A stretch of 64,000 nt of DNA. Source: Moritella viscosa (GTDB lineage Bacteria > Pseudomonadota > Gammaproteobacteria > Enterobacterales > Moritellaceae). Made by a program: the position numbers and the translations under genes. The notes below the pieces were generated by a model. That model was not told the DNA's origin. It did no database searches and saw only the letters and a program-made list of their open reading frames with translations. The stretch is from positions 3,049,846-3,113,845 of the forward strand of contig LN554852.1 in assembly GCA_000953735.1 (NCBI GenBank). The letters are read 5' to 3'. Below, piece by piece: positions 35,185 to 44,914 of this stretch. How positions within the stretch are numbered: position 1 is the stretch's first letter; the number at the start of each line of letters is the position of its first letter.

Positions 35185-36258
35185 TCATTCCACAAACCCC
35201 TCTCCGTCATGAGAACCTTTAAAACTGACCATTCCCTCAAAATATTCAATACCAAAGCGCATGATCTGTTGCTGATTAATCACAGCCACGCGTAAATCAA
35301 CATTTAAACCAATACTTTGTTTTTCTACTCGCAAGTCAAATTCATAAGGATAATCTAGCGTATCATTAACATGACTGACCAACTTGATATTATTCGCATC
35401 AAGAATATCAATATCGCCATTACGATGCATCAAACTACCATAGATAAAATCCTGTTCAGAAGAACGAATACGGTAAATCATCAAGGCTTTCTCTGTTGAC
35501 AGGCGTATCGAAAACCAGTCCCAACCCTGCTGATCTTGCGCTAGCATAGCTGAGCCCCACTCGCGGTCAAACCAAGCTGAACCAGTCACATTAAGCCATT
35601 GTCCTTGCCATAATATTTTACCTTCTACGTCGATAAAAGGCTGAGAGTAATAATGGCTAGCGATCGCCTCACGCTGATGCTTTTTACTATAGCCCTGCTC
35701 GCCTTGCAGAAAAAATGGACTCTTAGTCACTAGCGATAATTTTACCTGCCACGCTTCACTATCAGTACGTGCAGAACCATAGCTGAGTTGCGCAGGTAAT
35801 AATGCCGCCGACGACTGCCATAACCAGTCATCAATTGCAGCGGTAAAAGGCTGTTCGGTAATCGTTACATTAGTAAGTTCTTCCCGACCTTGGCGAAACA
35901 CCGCAAGATGCACCTTAGTATCTGCCAACGCACCATGAGCAAAATACCACTGCGCCTGATTAACCGCCGTTCGAAATAATGTCCATTGCGTAGCAAAACG
36001 TATTCCAGTGTTACTCTTTAAATTAGCCGTTAAGTACCACCACTCATGACGATAATCTTTATGTGGTGAATGTGCTTGAGGAAAACGAAGCCTATTTTCA
36101 GGTAAGGCTTGCGCATATTGCTGTTCCTCACCTTCTCTGACTTTAAGCGGACTTTTATTCTGCTCAGGCGGTGCTTTGACTTGTTCGCCACAAGACAATA
36201 ACAAGAGTACGACTAATACTACAAACACGAACAATTTAAACATTTTACGTGGTTTCAT
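35185..36258 (-). CDS. AttH/CrtC-like lipocalin-fold lipoprotein
   Basis: A 357-residue protein with a lipoprotein signal (VVLLLLSC). HSPHKDYRHEWWYLTANL and VTGSAWFDREWGSAML are signatures of the AttH/carotenoid 1,2-hydratase lipocalin-like family. Its ATG overlaps the stop of the permease gene (ATGA at 36255-36258), and it is the last gene of the ABC operon. This ATPase-permease-AttH order is that of AttEFGH-like systems. It is probably an anchored binding or processing partner of the transporter; the ligand is unknown. Confidence 0.82.
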   Translation of the reverse strand: MKPRKMFKLFVFVVLVVLLLLSCGEQVKAPPEQNKSPLKVREGEEQQYAQALPENRLRFPQAHSPHKDYRHEWWYLTANLKSNTGIRFATQWTLFRTAVNQAQWYFAHGALADTKVHLAVFRQGREELTNVTITEQPFTAAIDDWLWQSSAALLPAQLSYGSARTDSEAWQVKLSLVTKSPFFLQGEQGYSKKHQREAIASHYYSQPFIDVEGKILWQGQWLNVTGSAWFDREWGSAMLAQDQQGWDWFSIRLSTEKALMIYRIRSSEQDFIYGSLMHRNGDIDILDANNIKLVSHVNDTLDYPYEFDLRVEKQSIGLNVDLRVAVINQQQIMRFGIEYFEGMVSFKGSHDGEGFVE

Positions 36259-38689
36259 CTGCTACTCCTTAAATTCAATTTAAACAGTGGGATACCGAGT
36301 GCTGGCAATAAGAACAACAATCCGAATATGCTGCTGACAGCAAAAGACCCCACATTGAACATCAGTGGCATTGACCAACCAAAAGAAGCCGGTAATGCCT
36401 GACTCACCAATGCACGGGCTAATATCATGGCGATTGGCCAGCTTAAAAGTACGCAGCCCACAGCAAGTAAGCACCATTGCATCAGCATATGAACAAACAG
36501 CTCGGCCTTGCTATAACCCAAACTGCACAAAATATATAAATCGGCTTTACGTGCCAGCTCTAAACCATTAGCCGATAAAAACAGGCCAAAGCAAGCAATC
36601 ACCAATAATATAACTGCGATCAACTGCGTTAATACAAAGGTCTGTGCAAATACCTTCAGCGCTATTTTTTTTACTTGTGAGGGCTCATATATTTGATCAT
36701 CAGCCAACCCCAACGCCAAGCCCACAGCTTCTTTATCGATAACAGTACCGGAACGAAAATACACGCCGAAACCACTATAAACCCAGCCTGTAAATAACGG
36801 ATTAGCTTGTGGTGTATCTAACGTCAGCGAAAACCCCGGATAACCGTATTCATAATAAATACCTTTAATACGACAGTTATATTGCATCTCCCCTGACGAA
36901 GATGGATTAATTGAGCAACGGCTAATTGGCGTTTAAGCGCGAGCTGTTCGTTAATAAAGCACCCCTGCTTAATCTTAGTCGATGACGACTTTAATAATAG
37001 CGATGACAGCTGTTGGGATGATTGATAACTGGTCACTTTAATTGAGTCAATATCTATCCTTGCCCAGGTATGCTGATGCAAAGTATATTCATCAATATCA
37101 TTGTTATTTTGCAGCCAATCTTCCACCTGTTTTTTTTGACCATGATGATAACGAATAAGTAAATCCGCACTTAACTGTTGATTAAGAAAGCGCACAAACG
37201 CCCCCTCAAAACTGTGGACCATTAAAGCGGCAGCAATACTGGTTGTTAACGCGAGATAAAAAGCCGCTAGAGGTAAGTAACGTCGTCTAATCTGATTGCT
37301 GGCATCTTGAAAAATATAGTTAACCCGGAAAGAGTTAAATCCAAAAGGCCTCACACACAGCCCACTTAGAAATAACATGCCTTGTAAAAAATGGGGTAAA
37401 AACACCACACTCGCGATCAATAACAGGCCATACTTAACCATGATCTGATACCAACTTTGGCTCGGCCACCCACTAAATAACAGCAATAGAATAACCGCTA
37501 CCGCTAACGTGACCAATCGAGGAAGGTAGCCTTTTACCGTGCTTGTAGAAAAAGTAACATGAGCAGTACTGATCCGCTTAAATTGCTTTGCTAATGCCAG
37601 TAATACCGCAACGGATGAAATAAGCAGCGCCCATAATGCGTATTGCCATTGCCAAGCAAAGTGACCACTCATATTCAGTGCATAAATCTGGCTAAACGTG
37701 AGTCCCAGCAAGGGCAATAATACGGTCACTAGCGCGACGGCAATCAATACCCCGACAATACTGGCAACAAACACCAGAAATAACGCTTCAAGCAACATGG
37801 CTATTTTGATCGTATGTAGTGCAAGCCCCAACAAACGTAACTGCATCGCTAATTCAGCACGTTTATGCCAAGCCTGCTCACCAGCCTGAAACGCAATAAA
37901 CATACTGACAATAAATCCTAAAACAGCCAATGCCATTAAGTTAAGGTGCAGCGCATCGGCGAACCCACTGCGTTCTTGATATGACCAAGGTTCATTAAGG
38001 GATAAATGCGCGGGCAATGCAGCCTCTAACGCCTGCTTCTGTGATGCTGTCAATGGCGCCACCATTAACGCGCTAAAATCAACTTGCAGGGGAAATAACT
38101 GCCAAGCGAGTGCAATATCAAGCAGTGCAACCCGACCCCATTGTTCGCTTGTGGTTAAACGAATAGGAATGGGGGTTTTGTCAGCCAATATCAATACAGA
38201 ATTAACGTCGGGGTTGATATCGATATCAACATCCAGTGACGCCAAATGCGCTTTAGTGAACAAAACGGCTTGATGATTGAATTGGGCAGGATTAGCAATA
38301 CTCAGCCCCAGCATATCAATAGCAAGGAACTTCAAACGTTCGCCATTCGCAAGATTCTTTCGAAATGTTAATACCGGCGTAATTTGGGTGAAGCCTTGTC
38401 TGCGCAAGTGAGCAAAGTCACTCTTACTCACTCGACCACCTTGCTCAGCGACAATATAGAAACCGATAGGACTGGTTAACTGTGCATTGGCTTGGTTATA
38501 TTGTTGTTTGCTCGCATGATTTAATACCAAAATACACAGCAAGGTGCTGGTAGCGATGGCTAAACTGAAAATTAAGCCCAAATGTAATAGACGATGATGA
38601 TTATATTCTGCTACCTGGGTTTGTAATACCAGCCACAATTCTTGCCAATCTACTCTGCGGATAAAACTGATCGTATTGCTATCCATCAT
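36255..38689 (-). pseudogene. FtsX-type ABC permease split by a frameshift
   Basis: Two overlapping frames make one permease of about 800 residues. The first (38689-36824) starts MMDSNTISFIRRVDW and has the N-terminal and central membrane segments plus periplasmic domain. Its last residues (RCNITVVLKVFIMNTVIRGF) are out of frame. The second (36887-36255) gives MQYNCRIKGIYYEYGYPGF and the last FtsX helices (LIAVILLVIACFGLFLSANG and two more). One extra G in the G4 run (C4 at 36890-36893 on plus) would restore RQGEMQYN continuously. ATPase and AttH flank it in one operon. It may be a true mutation, a sequencing error or a slippage site. Confidence 0.82.
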
Positions 38690-38717
38690 CGTCTCTACCG
38701 CCCCAACTCGATAATCT

Positions 38718-39395
38718 CTATTTATAGACGTGATTGATTAAGCTTAGCTGACCATCCTCTAATTGATAGATCTTATCCATTTTAGCCGCAACATTGCGAC
38801 TATGCGTAACGAGTACGAGCGCGGTATTGTGGGATTTAGCCAATTTAACTAACAATTCAACGACACGGTTACTATTATCGTCATCGAGATTACCGGTCGG
38901 CTCATCGGCAAGCAATAATTTAGGTTTCGCACTCATCGCTCTGGCAATCGCAACCCGTTGTAATTCTCCACCAGAAAGCGTCGAAGGGTATTGATTTAAT
39001 AAGACTTTAATATCAAGCTGTCGTGCAAGGGCTCTGCACAACGAAGCATCATAGCGCCCAGCTAAACGAGCGCTAAAGGCGATATTATCTTGAACCGACA
39101 AACTCGATAATAAATTATATTGTTGAAAAATGATTCCCAACTGTTTTTTTCTAAGCTCACTAAGCTGCTGTTCATTCGCTTGTACTAGTTCGAGCCCAGC
39201 AAGCATGATATGTCCTTGCTGTATCGGCTCTAGTCCAGCAATAAGATTAAGTAAGGTTGTTTTACCGCTACCACTGTCCCCCATCAAGCCTATACATTCC
39301 CCTTCGCCCACAGCCAAGCATAGATCTGACAACAACTGTCGTTGACCATGCCCGTCCGTGATCTGGTGGCAGAGAGCCTTAATGGTTAATAGCAC
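38718..39395 (-). CDS. ABC transporter ATP-binding protein, LolD/MacB-like
   Basis: About 226 residues from a GTG at 39395, chosen because AAAGGAG lies five bases upstream; the frame extends to 39419. Walker A GLMGDSGSGKTTLLNLIAG, Q-loop FQQYNLLSSL, signature LSGGELQRVAIARA, Walker B LLLADEPTGNLD and the His switch VLVTHS are all present. It belongs to the LolD/MacB group that works with FtsX-type permeases. It energises the split permease downstream (29 bp away). Such systems move lipoproteins or peptides across the periplasm rather than import solutes. Confidence 0.92.
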   Translation of the reverse strand: MLLTIKALCHQITDGHGQRQLLSDLCLAVGEGECIGLMGDSGSGKTTLLNLIAGLEPIQQGHIMLAGLELVQANEQQLSELRKKQLGIIFQQYNLLSSLSVQDNIAFSARLAGRYDASLCRALARQLDIKVLLNQYPSTLSGGELQRVAIARAMSAKPKLLLADEPTGNLDDDNSNRVVELLVKLAKSHNTALVLVTHSRNVAAKMDKIYQLEDGQLSLINHVYK

Positions 39396-39487
39396 TGTTA
39401 CTCCTTTATAAACGTTCACAGAACAGATATCACTTTGCTTGTATCGCTAATATTAACGACACACTATCGAAAAATTATATTCTTTAA

Positions 39488-40357
39488 TTACCTTCTCTTT
39501 AGTCTAGCCGTTGATGTACCTTTAGTTGGGATAACCTCTGCACCGCCAATGATATTTACGTTGTCATAAGCAAAGCGGATTTCTCTTGTCCGCCGTTCAA
39601 TAGCTTGCGGTAAACTAGATGAATTAGACAATAACTGAACGATTTGTTTACGAAAACGATATACTTGAATGTTAATATGGTTCTCACTCTGCCCTAATAT
39701 CTTGCTCAGTAACTCCTTATCAATCCAGCCTTGCTCATCAGCTCTCACCCCTTTAATAGCGTCGTCTAGACGTTTTCGAGCCAGGATTAACAGTAAATAG
39801 TGATGATTACGTTGTCCTAGATCGTACACCTGCCCCCCCATCGTTAATTTCATCGCAACATGTTCTTCATTTTGACTAACGATGAATTGTATTGATACTT
39901 GTTCTACAGTTTCAAGATCAGACACATTATTCTGCAACCTTTCTGTTGTAGAGCCAGCGCCAATAAAAAGCCATACTTGTGATCGCCGACTAACCAATTC
40001 CGTCACTTTTGGCACCATAGTCGGTAACCCAAGTGTAACCAGTATTAATAAACAATTTGGCGAAGACAACTCAACAATACGCCACGCTTCTCCAGATAGG
40101 CTACCGAAATGAATCAGATCACCCAGATATAAATGGTACTCACGCCTTCGGTGAATTCGCCTGCCATTAACATAAGTGCCATTACGGCTAAAATCTTGCA
40201 GTACCCACACTCTCCCATTCCAAAAAATTGTTGCATGCATACGAGAACTATCTGCCTCAAGTAATAATGAGTGCGAAGAATTAAACTGCCTACCAAATAG
40301 ATGTTGCGGCATCAAAGTGACTTTCTCTTCAGTATTAATATTGATAATTTTGGCCAT
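39488..40357 (-). CDS. FHA-domain protein with C-terminal winged-helix-like region
   Basis: About 289 residues from the ATG at 40357 (GGAA six bases before). Residues about 20-90 form an FHA domain: LFGRQF, SSRMHATIFW, VWVLQDFSRNGTYVNGRRI and LYLGDLIHFG, with the phosphothreonine-contacting Gly-Arg, Ser-Arg-x-His and Asn-Gly residues. The C-terminal part (HHYLLLILARKRLDDAIKGV, IDKELLSKILGQSENHIN, IQVYRFRKQIVQL) resembles the winged helix of OmpR-like transcription regulators. It may therefore be a regulator that docks on a phosphoprotein. No Ser/Thr kinase gene is visible nearby. The AttEFGH-like operon lies directly downstream. Confidence 0.75.
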   Translation of the reverse strand: MAKIININTEEKVTLMPQHLFGRQFNSSHSLLLEADSSRMHATIFWNGRVWVLQDFSRNGTYVNGRRIHRRREYHLYLGDLIHFGSLSGEAWRIVELSSPNCLLILVTLGLPTMVPKVTELVSRRSQVWLFIGAGSTTERLQNNVSDLETVEQVSIQFIVSQNEEHVAMKLTMGGQVYDLGQRNHHYLLLILARKRLDDAIKGVRADEQGWIDKELLSKILGQSENHINIQVYRFRKQIVQLLSNSSSLPQAIERRTREIRFAYDNVNIIGGAEVIPTKGTSTARLKRR

Positions 40358-40396
40358 AAATAATTCCATCTATAATTATTAATTTAATCGTATCCG

Positions 40397-41320
40397 TTAC
40401 ATACATAATTCTGTGCCAGCTGCCAATTCAACACAGTTTCGCCCCTTTGCTTTCGCTCTGTATAAAGCTTTATCCGCACGTGCAAACAAGGTGTCCAATG
40501 TATCATCACATTGAAATTCGGCACTGCCGATACTACAAGATAGATTAAATTTGGATAATGAATGATGTATGGTTACCGCATTTTTAATCCCCTGTGCAAA
40601 GCATGAAATAAAATATTTATCCACATCATTAATCAAAATTGTAAATTCATCTCCAGCGAATCGAAAAATTTGTACTCGTTCACCACTGAACTGCAATAAT
40701 AGTTGCGCAAAGTTGGCTAACACAAGATCCCCAGTTTGGTGACCATATTTATCGTTAATGCGTTTAAAACCATCAAGATCAATTATAAGTAATGATAAAT
40801 CCAGTTGTTTTTTATGGCTATTTTCGGATAATTGTTGAAAACAGTGCTCAAATTTATTTCTGTTAGCTAACCCAGTCAAGCTGTCTTCAAATGCCAATAA
40901 TTTCATTTTCTGATATTCCATCGCATTATATAATGGATTACTTAACGCCTCAGATAACAGAGCTAATAACGCTTGCTGTGCCATCGTTAGGCGTTGTTCT
41001 AAGCTGCACTCTAACTGGCCCAAAGCATAACCATTACGAAATAAATCGAGCCTTAAATTAACATTACCGAGGGCAGACGTTTTAGCTGCCAATGTATTAT
41101 TATCAACATGAAAAACAAGGTTACAGAGAGGCATGTATTCACGGACGTTTTGCTTAAAAATAGCCAACAAGACTTCAGGATCTAGACTGGATTGTAATTG
41201 ACTCGCTAAATTCGCATAAGCTCTGTCTGCTGCTTTTGATTTAATCAGTATATTTAACAGTCGCGGATGTGTGAAACTAAGATTAAATAACTTATACGAT
41301 AACCAAGTGTGTGCTGTCAT
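40397..41320 (-). CDS. GGDEF-domain diguanylate cyclase
   Basis: About 307 residues from the ATG at 41320 (GGTGA eight bases upstream). A GAF-like N-terminal region of about 145 residues (ANLASQLQSSLDPEVLLAIF to ALGQLECSLEQRL) precedes a GGDEF domain: FEDSLTGLANRNKFEHCF, LLIIDLDGFKRINDKYGHQ and FRFAGDEFTILI. The active site is AGDEF, an allowed variant, and ALYRAKAKGRN closes the domain. No RxxD inhibitory site is found at the expected place, unlike the other GGDEF protein in this window. No membrane segment; cytoplasmic. It should make cyclic di-GMP. Confidence 0.88.
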   Translation of the reverse strand: MTAHTWLSYKLFNLSFTHPRLLNILIKSKAADRAYANLASQLQSSLDPEVLLAIFKQNVREYMPLCNLVFHVDNNTLAAKTSALGNVNLRLDLFRNGYALGQLECSLEQRLTMAQQALLALLSEALSNPLYNAMEYQKMKLLAFEDSLTGLANRNKFEHCFQQLSENSHKKQLDLSLLIIDLDGFKRINDKYGHQTGDLVLANFAQLLLQFSGERVQIFRFAGDEFTILINDVDKYFISCFAQGIKNAVTIHHSLSKFNLSCSIGSAEFQCDDTLDTLFARADKALYRAKAKGRNCVELAAGTELCM

Positions 41321-41380
41321 TGTTATTATCACCAACTTCTGTTTCCAAGTCAGTCATATTAAGCATCTGACTTTACTCGG

Positions 41381-41400
41381 GTTATTATTAAAATAATAAC
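41381..41400. repeat. 20-bp perfect palindrome
   Basis: GTTATTATT (41381-41389) and AATAATAAC (41392-41400) around two bases, 60-80 bp upstream of the GGDEF start; AT-rich operator-like symmetry. Confidence 0.6.
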
Positions 41401-41411
41401 GGGACTCGTCA

Positions 41412-41451
41412 CTGTTTATATGCCATTTTCCAAAACAAACTATATAAACAG
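41412..41451. repeat. 10-bp inverted repeat
   Basis: CTGTTTATAT (41412-41421) and ATATAAACAG (41442-41451), exact complements separated by 20 bases. Confidence 0.55.
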
Positions 41452-41493
41452 TTTAAATGCAGATTACCACTTTTGAGCTCTAAAAAATATTAC

Positions 41494-41532
41494 AGCTTAT
41501 TACACTTACAATTATTACACCTGTAATAAGCT
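41494..41532. repeat. 11-bp inverted repeat
   Basis: AGCTTATTACA (41494-41504) and TGTAATAAGCT (41522-41532), exact complements separated by 17 bases. Confidence 0.55.
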
Positions 41533-41752
41533 ACTAAATTACATCTATTTTCTGGATTGGAAATAACAAAGGAAACAAAGCGACGCTCTCAATACACTAA
41601 TCCCCCCCAAACTTAAGCGCAATAATTAGCCCTGTAACGTATTAACAATTATAAATCCAGCATGAATGCTATTCATAAATGATTTTTTTGATACAGGATT
41701 ACATCTGGATAATAAAATTACGATCTGTGATTGTTATTGGCTAATCGACAAT

Positions 41753-41771
41753 CACAATGAGAATCATTACC
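41753..41771 (+). promoter_or_regulatory. Fur box
   Basis: CACAATGAGAATCATTACC matches 15 of 19 positions of the Fur consensus GATAATGATAATCATTATC. It ends 65 bp before the start of the iron-binding protein gene, so iron repression of the fecBCD-like operon is expected. Confidence 0.8.
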
Positions 41772-41836
41772 ATTTGCATTTACTAGGTGTCATATTTTTA
41801 GTATTATGCAGCTCTATCATTAACAAACGGAGAAAA

Positions 41837-42979
41837 ATGATGTTAGGTTTTAATCTTAAAATCGCGCAAAAGAGTTTACTGTGCATATTATTAGGCAGTG
41901 CTTTTAACTTGCAGGCAGAGGTTGTCACGGTAACGGATATTGCGGGTCGTCAAGTGAGTATTGACAACGAAAAAGTTAACCATATTGTTTTAGGTGAAGG
42001 TCGTTTAGCTTACTCGCTGGCCGTTTTGGATAAAGAAGCCCCCTTATCTCGGGTCGTTGGTTGGAAAGATGATCTGATTAAGTATGATCCAGATGCTTAT
42101 CGAAAATACAAAGAAAAATTTCCCGAAATAACCAAAATAGCTAATCTAGGTAGCCCCTATTCTGGCGATTTAAACTTAGAAAAACTCATTACTTTAGATA
42201 CCGATCTTTTTATCCTGAATTTAGGTAACTTACTAAAAGCACAAGAAAGTGGATTACTAAAAAAACTTGATAAAGCAGGTATTAAAGTTGTATTTGTCGA
42301 TTTTCGTCAACGTCCAACACAAAATACAATTCCCAGTCTATTACTCTTAGGTAAGGTATTAAATAGAGAAAAACAAGCCAATGAATTTGTTGATTACTAT
42401 ATTCAACAAATGCGTAAAGTCAGCAGCGTGGTACAGACGAAGAAACTAGAAGAACGTCCGCTTGTTTTTATTGAGAAAGCCGCAGGTTACGATGCAGATG
42501 CATGTTGTAGTACGTTCGGTAATGCTAATTTAGGTAAACTAATTGATGAAGCTGGCGGTATTAACTGGGGAAGTCGAAAATTCCCAGGTTACTCTGGTAA
42601 AGTAAATCCTGAAGCGCTTTTCACTGATGATCCAGATATCATTATTGGTACCGGTGCCAACTGGGCTGAGGCTAATCCTAATACAGCAGCGGTGTTATTC
42701 GGTTACGAAGCCACTGAAGCATCAGCGCAAAAACGCTTAAAAGCACTATCAGAGCGTAAAGGTTGGTCAGCACTAAAATCGGTTAAAAACAAAGAGTTTT
42801 ACTCTATTTACCATCAATTTTATAACAGTCCTTATCACTTTATCGCCTTACAAGCCTTTGCAAAATGGTTTTACCCAGAGGATTTTAAAGACTTAAACCC
42901 TCAGGCTAATTTCAAAGAATTGCACGATAAATTCTTACCTATTGACTTAACGGGTGTTTTTTGGACGAAACTAGATTAA
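41837..42979 (+). CDS. ABC transporter substrate-binding protein, iron/siderophore type
   Basis: About 380 residues from the ATG at 41837 (GGAG five bases upstream). It has a signal peptide (SLLCILLGSAFNLQA), then the FecB/BtuF-like fold: VVTVTDIAGRQVSIDNEKVN, LEKLITLDTDLFILNLG, KLDKAGIKVVFVDFR, NLGKLIDEAGGINWG, PEALFTDDPDIIIGTG. It is longer than most members. It should bind an iron chelate in the periplasm and deliver it to the permease encoded next. A Fur box sits upstream and an attenuator-like hairpin downstream. The exact ligand (siderophore or heme) cannot be read. Confidence 0.88.
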   Translation: MMLGFNLKIAQKSLLCILLGSAFNLQAEVVTVTDIAGRQVSIDNEKVNHIVLGEGRLAYSLAVLDKEAPLSRVVGWKDDLIKYDPDAYRKYKEKFPEITKIANLGSPYSGDLNLEKLITLDTDLFILNLGNLLKAQESGLLKKLDKAGIKVVFVDFRQRPTQNTIPSLLLLGKVLNREKQANEFVDYYIQQMRKVSSVVQTKKLEERPLVFIEKAAGYDADACCSTFGNANLGKLIDEAGGINWGSRKFPGYSGKVNPEALFTDDPDIIIGTGANWAEANPNTAAVLFGYEATEASAQKRLKALSERKGWSALKSVKNKEFYSIYHQFYNSPYHFIALQAFAKWFYPEDFKDLNPQANFKELHDKFLPIDLTGVFWTKLD

Positions 42980-43009
42980 TCATGAAATTAAATTAGTTTT
43001 TCAATATAT

Positions 43010-43040
43010 GACGAGCTATCAAAAATAGCTCGTCTTTTGT
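43010..43040 (+). terminator. intrinsic terminator/attenuator inside the iron operon
   Basis: GACGAGCTAT (43010-43019) and ATAGCTCGTC (43025-43034) form a perfect 10-bp stem with a 5-base loop, followed by TTTTGTT. It lies between the binding-protein gene and the permease gene of one transport system. Confidence 0.75.
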
Positions 43041-43057
43041 TATAGAAAAGGTCTAAA

Positions 43058-44128
43058 ATGCGCCAACTAAGTTATATAGATAACGGTTTAAACGCCACTA
43101 ATCAATACCAGAAACGCTCGGTTAAAAAAATTCGTCTCATCGGATTAATTTCGGGGTTACTGCTTTTAAGTGTCCTGTTTGATATTGCCACTGGCCCGGG
43201 ACATTTCCCTCTAGCAACCGTATTAGATGTCATTTGGGACAAAACTTCACACGGGATTAAGCTTGAGGTTATCATCTGGGACTATCGCATGCCTGTAGCG
43301 CTCACCGCACTGGTCGTTGGCGCGATGCTTGGTATGGCAGGCGCCCTGATGCAAACTATCTTAAACAATCCACTGGCAGAACCTTTTACCTTAGGTATTT
43401 CGTCTGCTGCCAGCTTTGGTGCTGCACTTGCTATCGTGATGGGCGTAGGCTTAACCCCTAATGTCGGTTCCTTATTGGTGACTGTAAATGCCTTTATTTT
43501 CGCACTCTGTACTTGCGCTGTACTGTTAGGCATGACGCGCATTAAAGGCGTTGGTACACAGACTATCGTGTTATTTGGTATTGCGATATTTTTTGCTTTT
43601 AATGCACTGTTAGCAATGATGGAATATTCTGCATCAGAAACCCAGTTACAACGTATTGTGTTTTGGATGTTAGGCTCTCTCGGTCGTGCCAGTTGGCAGC
43701 AGCTCAGCATGGGATCGTTAATGATGGTGATTATTATGCCATTTTGTATGTCTCGAACCTGGCGACTTACAGCCCTTCGTCTTGGTGATGAAAGTGCAAT
43801 AAGTATGGGAGTAGATGTAAAACGACTACGTATAGAGATCCTAATTTGCATCTCTCTATTAGCCGCAACAGCAGTAGCATTTGTTGGTATTATTGGTTTT
43901 GTCGGGCTAGTCGGACCGCACATTGCAAGAATGTTAGTCGGTGAAGATCAACGCTATTTCTTACCTTTGTCAGCGATGCTCGGCGCAACTATGTTATCGA
44001 TAACATCAATTGTCAGTAAGACTCTGACACCGGGTATTATTTATCCAGTCGGTATCATCACTGCACTTATCGGCGTACCCGTATTCTTGATTATTATAAT
44101 CCGTCATTCAAAGGAGCGATTCGAATGA
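43058..44128 (+). CDS. FecCD-family iron transport permease
   Basis: A 356-residue permease with about nine or ten helices. Diagnostic stretches: DYRMPVALTALVVGAMLGMAGA, MQTILNNPLAEPFTLGISS, FVGIIGFVGLVGPHIARMLVG (the ATPase-contact motif with conserved Gly) and TPGIIYPVGIITALIGVPVFL. It forms the channel dimer for import of the chelate. AAAGG precedes the ATG. It ends overlapping the ATPase start by four bases (ATGA), so the two are coupled. Confidence 0.93.
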   Translation: MRQLSYIDNGLNATNQYQKRSVKKIRLIGLISGLLLLSVLFDIATGPGHFPLATVLDVIWDKTSHGIKLEVIIWDYRMPVALTALVVGAMLGMAGALMQTILNNPLAEPFTLGISSAASFGAALAIVMGVGLTPNVGSLLVTVNAFIFALCTCAVLLGMTRIKGVGTQTIVLFGIAIFFAFNALLAMMEYSASETQLQRIVFWMLGSLGRASWQQLSMGSLMMVIIMPFCMSRTWRLTALRLGDESAISMGVDVKRLRIEILICISLLAATAVAFVGIIGFVGLVGPHIARMLVGEDQRYFLPLSAMLGATMLSITSIVSKTLTPGIIYPVGIITALIGVPVFLIIIIRHSKERFE

Positions 44129-44898
44129 GCTTAGTATTAAATAATTTGAGTGTTAGTTATGGCAGTAACGAAGTATTAAAAAATGCTTCTATCGAAAGTT
44201 TAAACACAGGATCATTCACCTGCTTACTTGGTCCCAACGCTGCCGGAAAGTCGACATTATTCAAGGCTATTGCTGGATTGGTAAAACCATCATCCGGCAG
44301 TATTTTTTTAAATGATGTAGATGTATCAACATTAAGCAGAAAAGAGCGAGCGAAAAAAATTGCCTATTTACCGCAATCTTTCCACTCTAATGTATCTTTG
44401 ACTGCATTTGAAAGCATCCTATTGTCATTAAAACACCAATCAAGCTGGCGGGTAAAACAAGCTGACTTACTTCAAGTATCTGCAATCTTAGAGCAACTTT
44501 CCATCTCAGCATTGGCCGATAGAGATATTTGTGATTTAAGTGGCGGTCAGCAACAAATGGTAGCGATGGCAAGAATTTTAGTTCGTTCACCCGAGGTTAT
44601 CCTTCTCGATGAACCCACAAGTGCCTTAGACCTGCACTATCAACTGTCTATTCTATCGACAGTCAAAGAACTCACCATTGCGAACAAAATAATTACAGTA
44701 GCAGCATTACATGATTTGAATCTAGCGGCTAAATTTTGTGATCAACTGGCTCTATTAAGTGATGGCCGGATAAAAACTCAAGGAGAACCAGAGGACGTAC
44801 TCGGATTATCAGTATTGGCAGAAGCCTACAAAGTAACAACCTCACTAGAGTCAACATCGAACGGTTATTTGTATGTTGATGCTCAGCTAGCTGGCTAA
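44125..44898 (+). CDS. FecE-family iron transport ATPase
   Basis: A 257-residue ABC ATPase. Walker A LLGPNAAGKSTLFKAIAG, Q-loop YLPQSF, signature LSGGQQQMVAMARI, Walker B VILLDEPTSALD, His switch ALHDLNLAAKFCDQ. The ALHDLN form is typical of the FecE/BtuD group. It powers import through the FecCD permease with which it overlaps. Followed by a strong bidirectional terminator. Confidence 0.93.
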   Translation: MSLVLNNLSVSYGSNEVLKNASIESLNTGSFTCLLGPNAAGKSTLFKAIAGLVKPSSGSIFLNDVDVSTLSRKERAKKIAYLPQSFHSNVSLTAFESILLSLKHQSSWRVKQADLLQVSAILEQLSISALADRDICDLSGGQQQMVAMARILVRSPEVILLDEPTSALDLHYQLSILSTVKELTIANKIITVAALHDLNLAAKFCDQLALLSDGRIKTQGEPEDVLGLSVLAEAYKVTTSLESTSNGYLYVDAQLAG

Positions 44899-44914
44899 TA
44901 TTTTAGGACGGATC

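Larger units (their letters stand above)
41321..41836. other. 516-bp regulatory spacer rich in inverted repeats
   Basis: Divergent control region between the GGDEF and iron-binding-protein genes. It holds three separate inverted repeats (41381-41400, 41412-41451, 41494-41532) and a Fur box (41753-41771). The frame that opens at 41666 is only an upstream extension of the binding-protein gene. Confidence 0.6.

Noticed and set aside
43282-43923. 213-residue open frame on the minus strand inside the permease gene
   Set aside because: It lies wholly within the clear FecCD permease, has low-complexity Ile/Ser/Thr-rich composition and no recognisable domain; it is a shadow frame.
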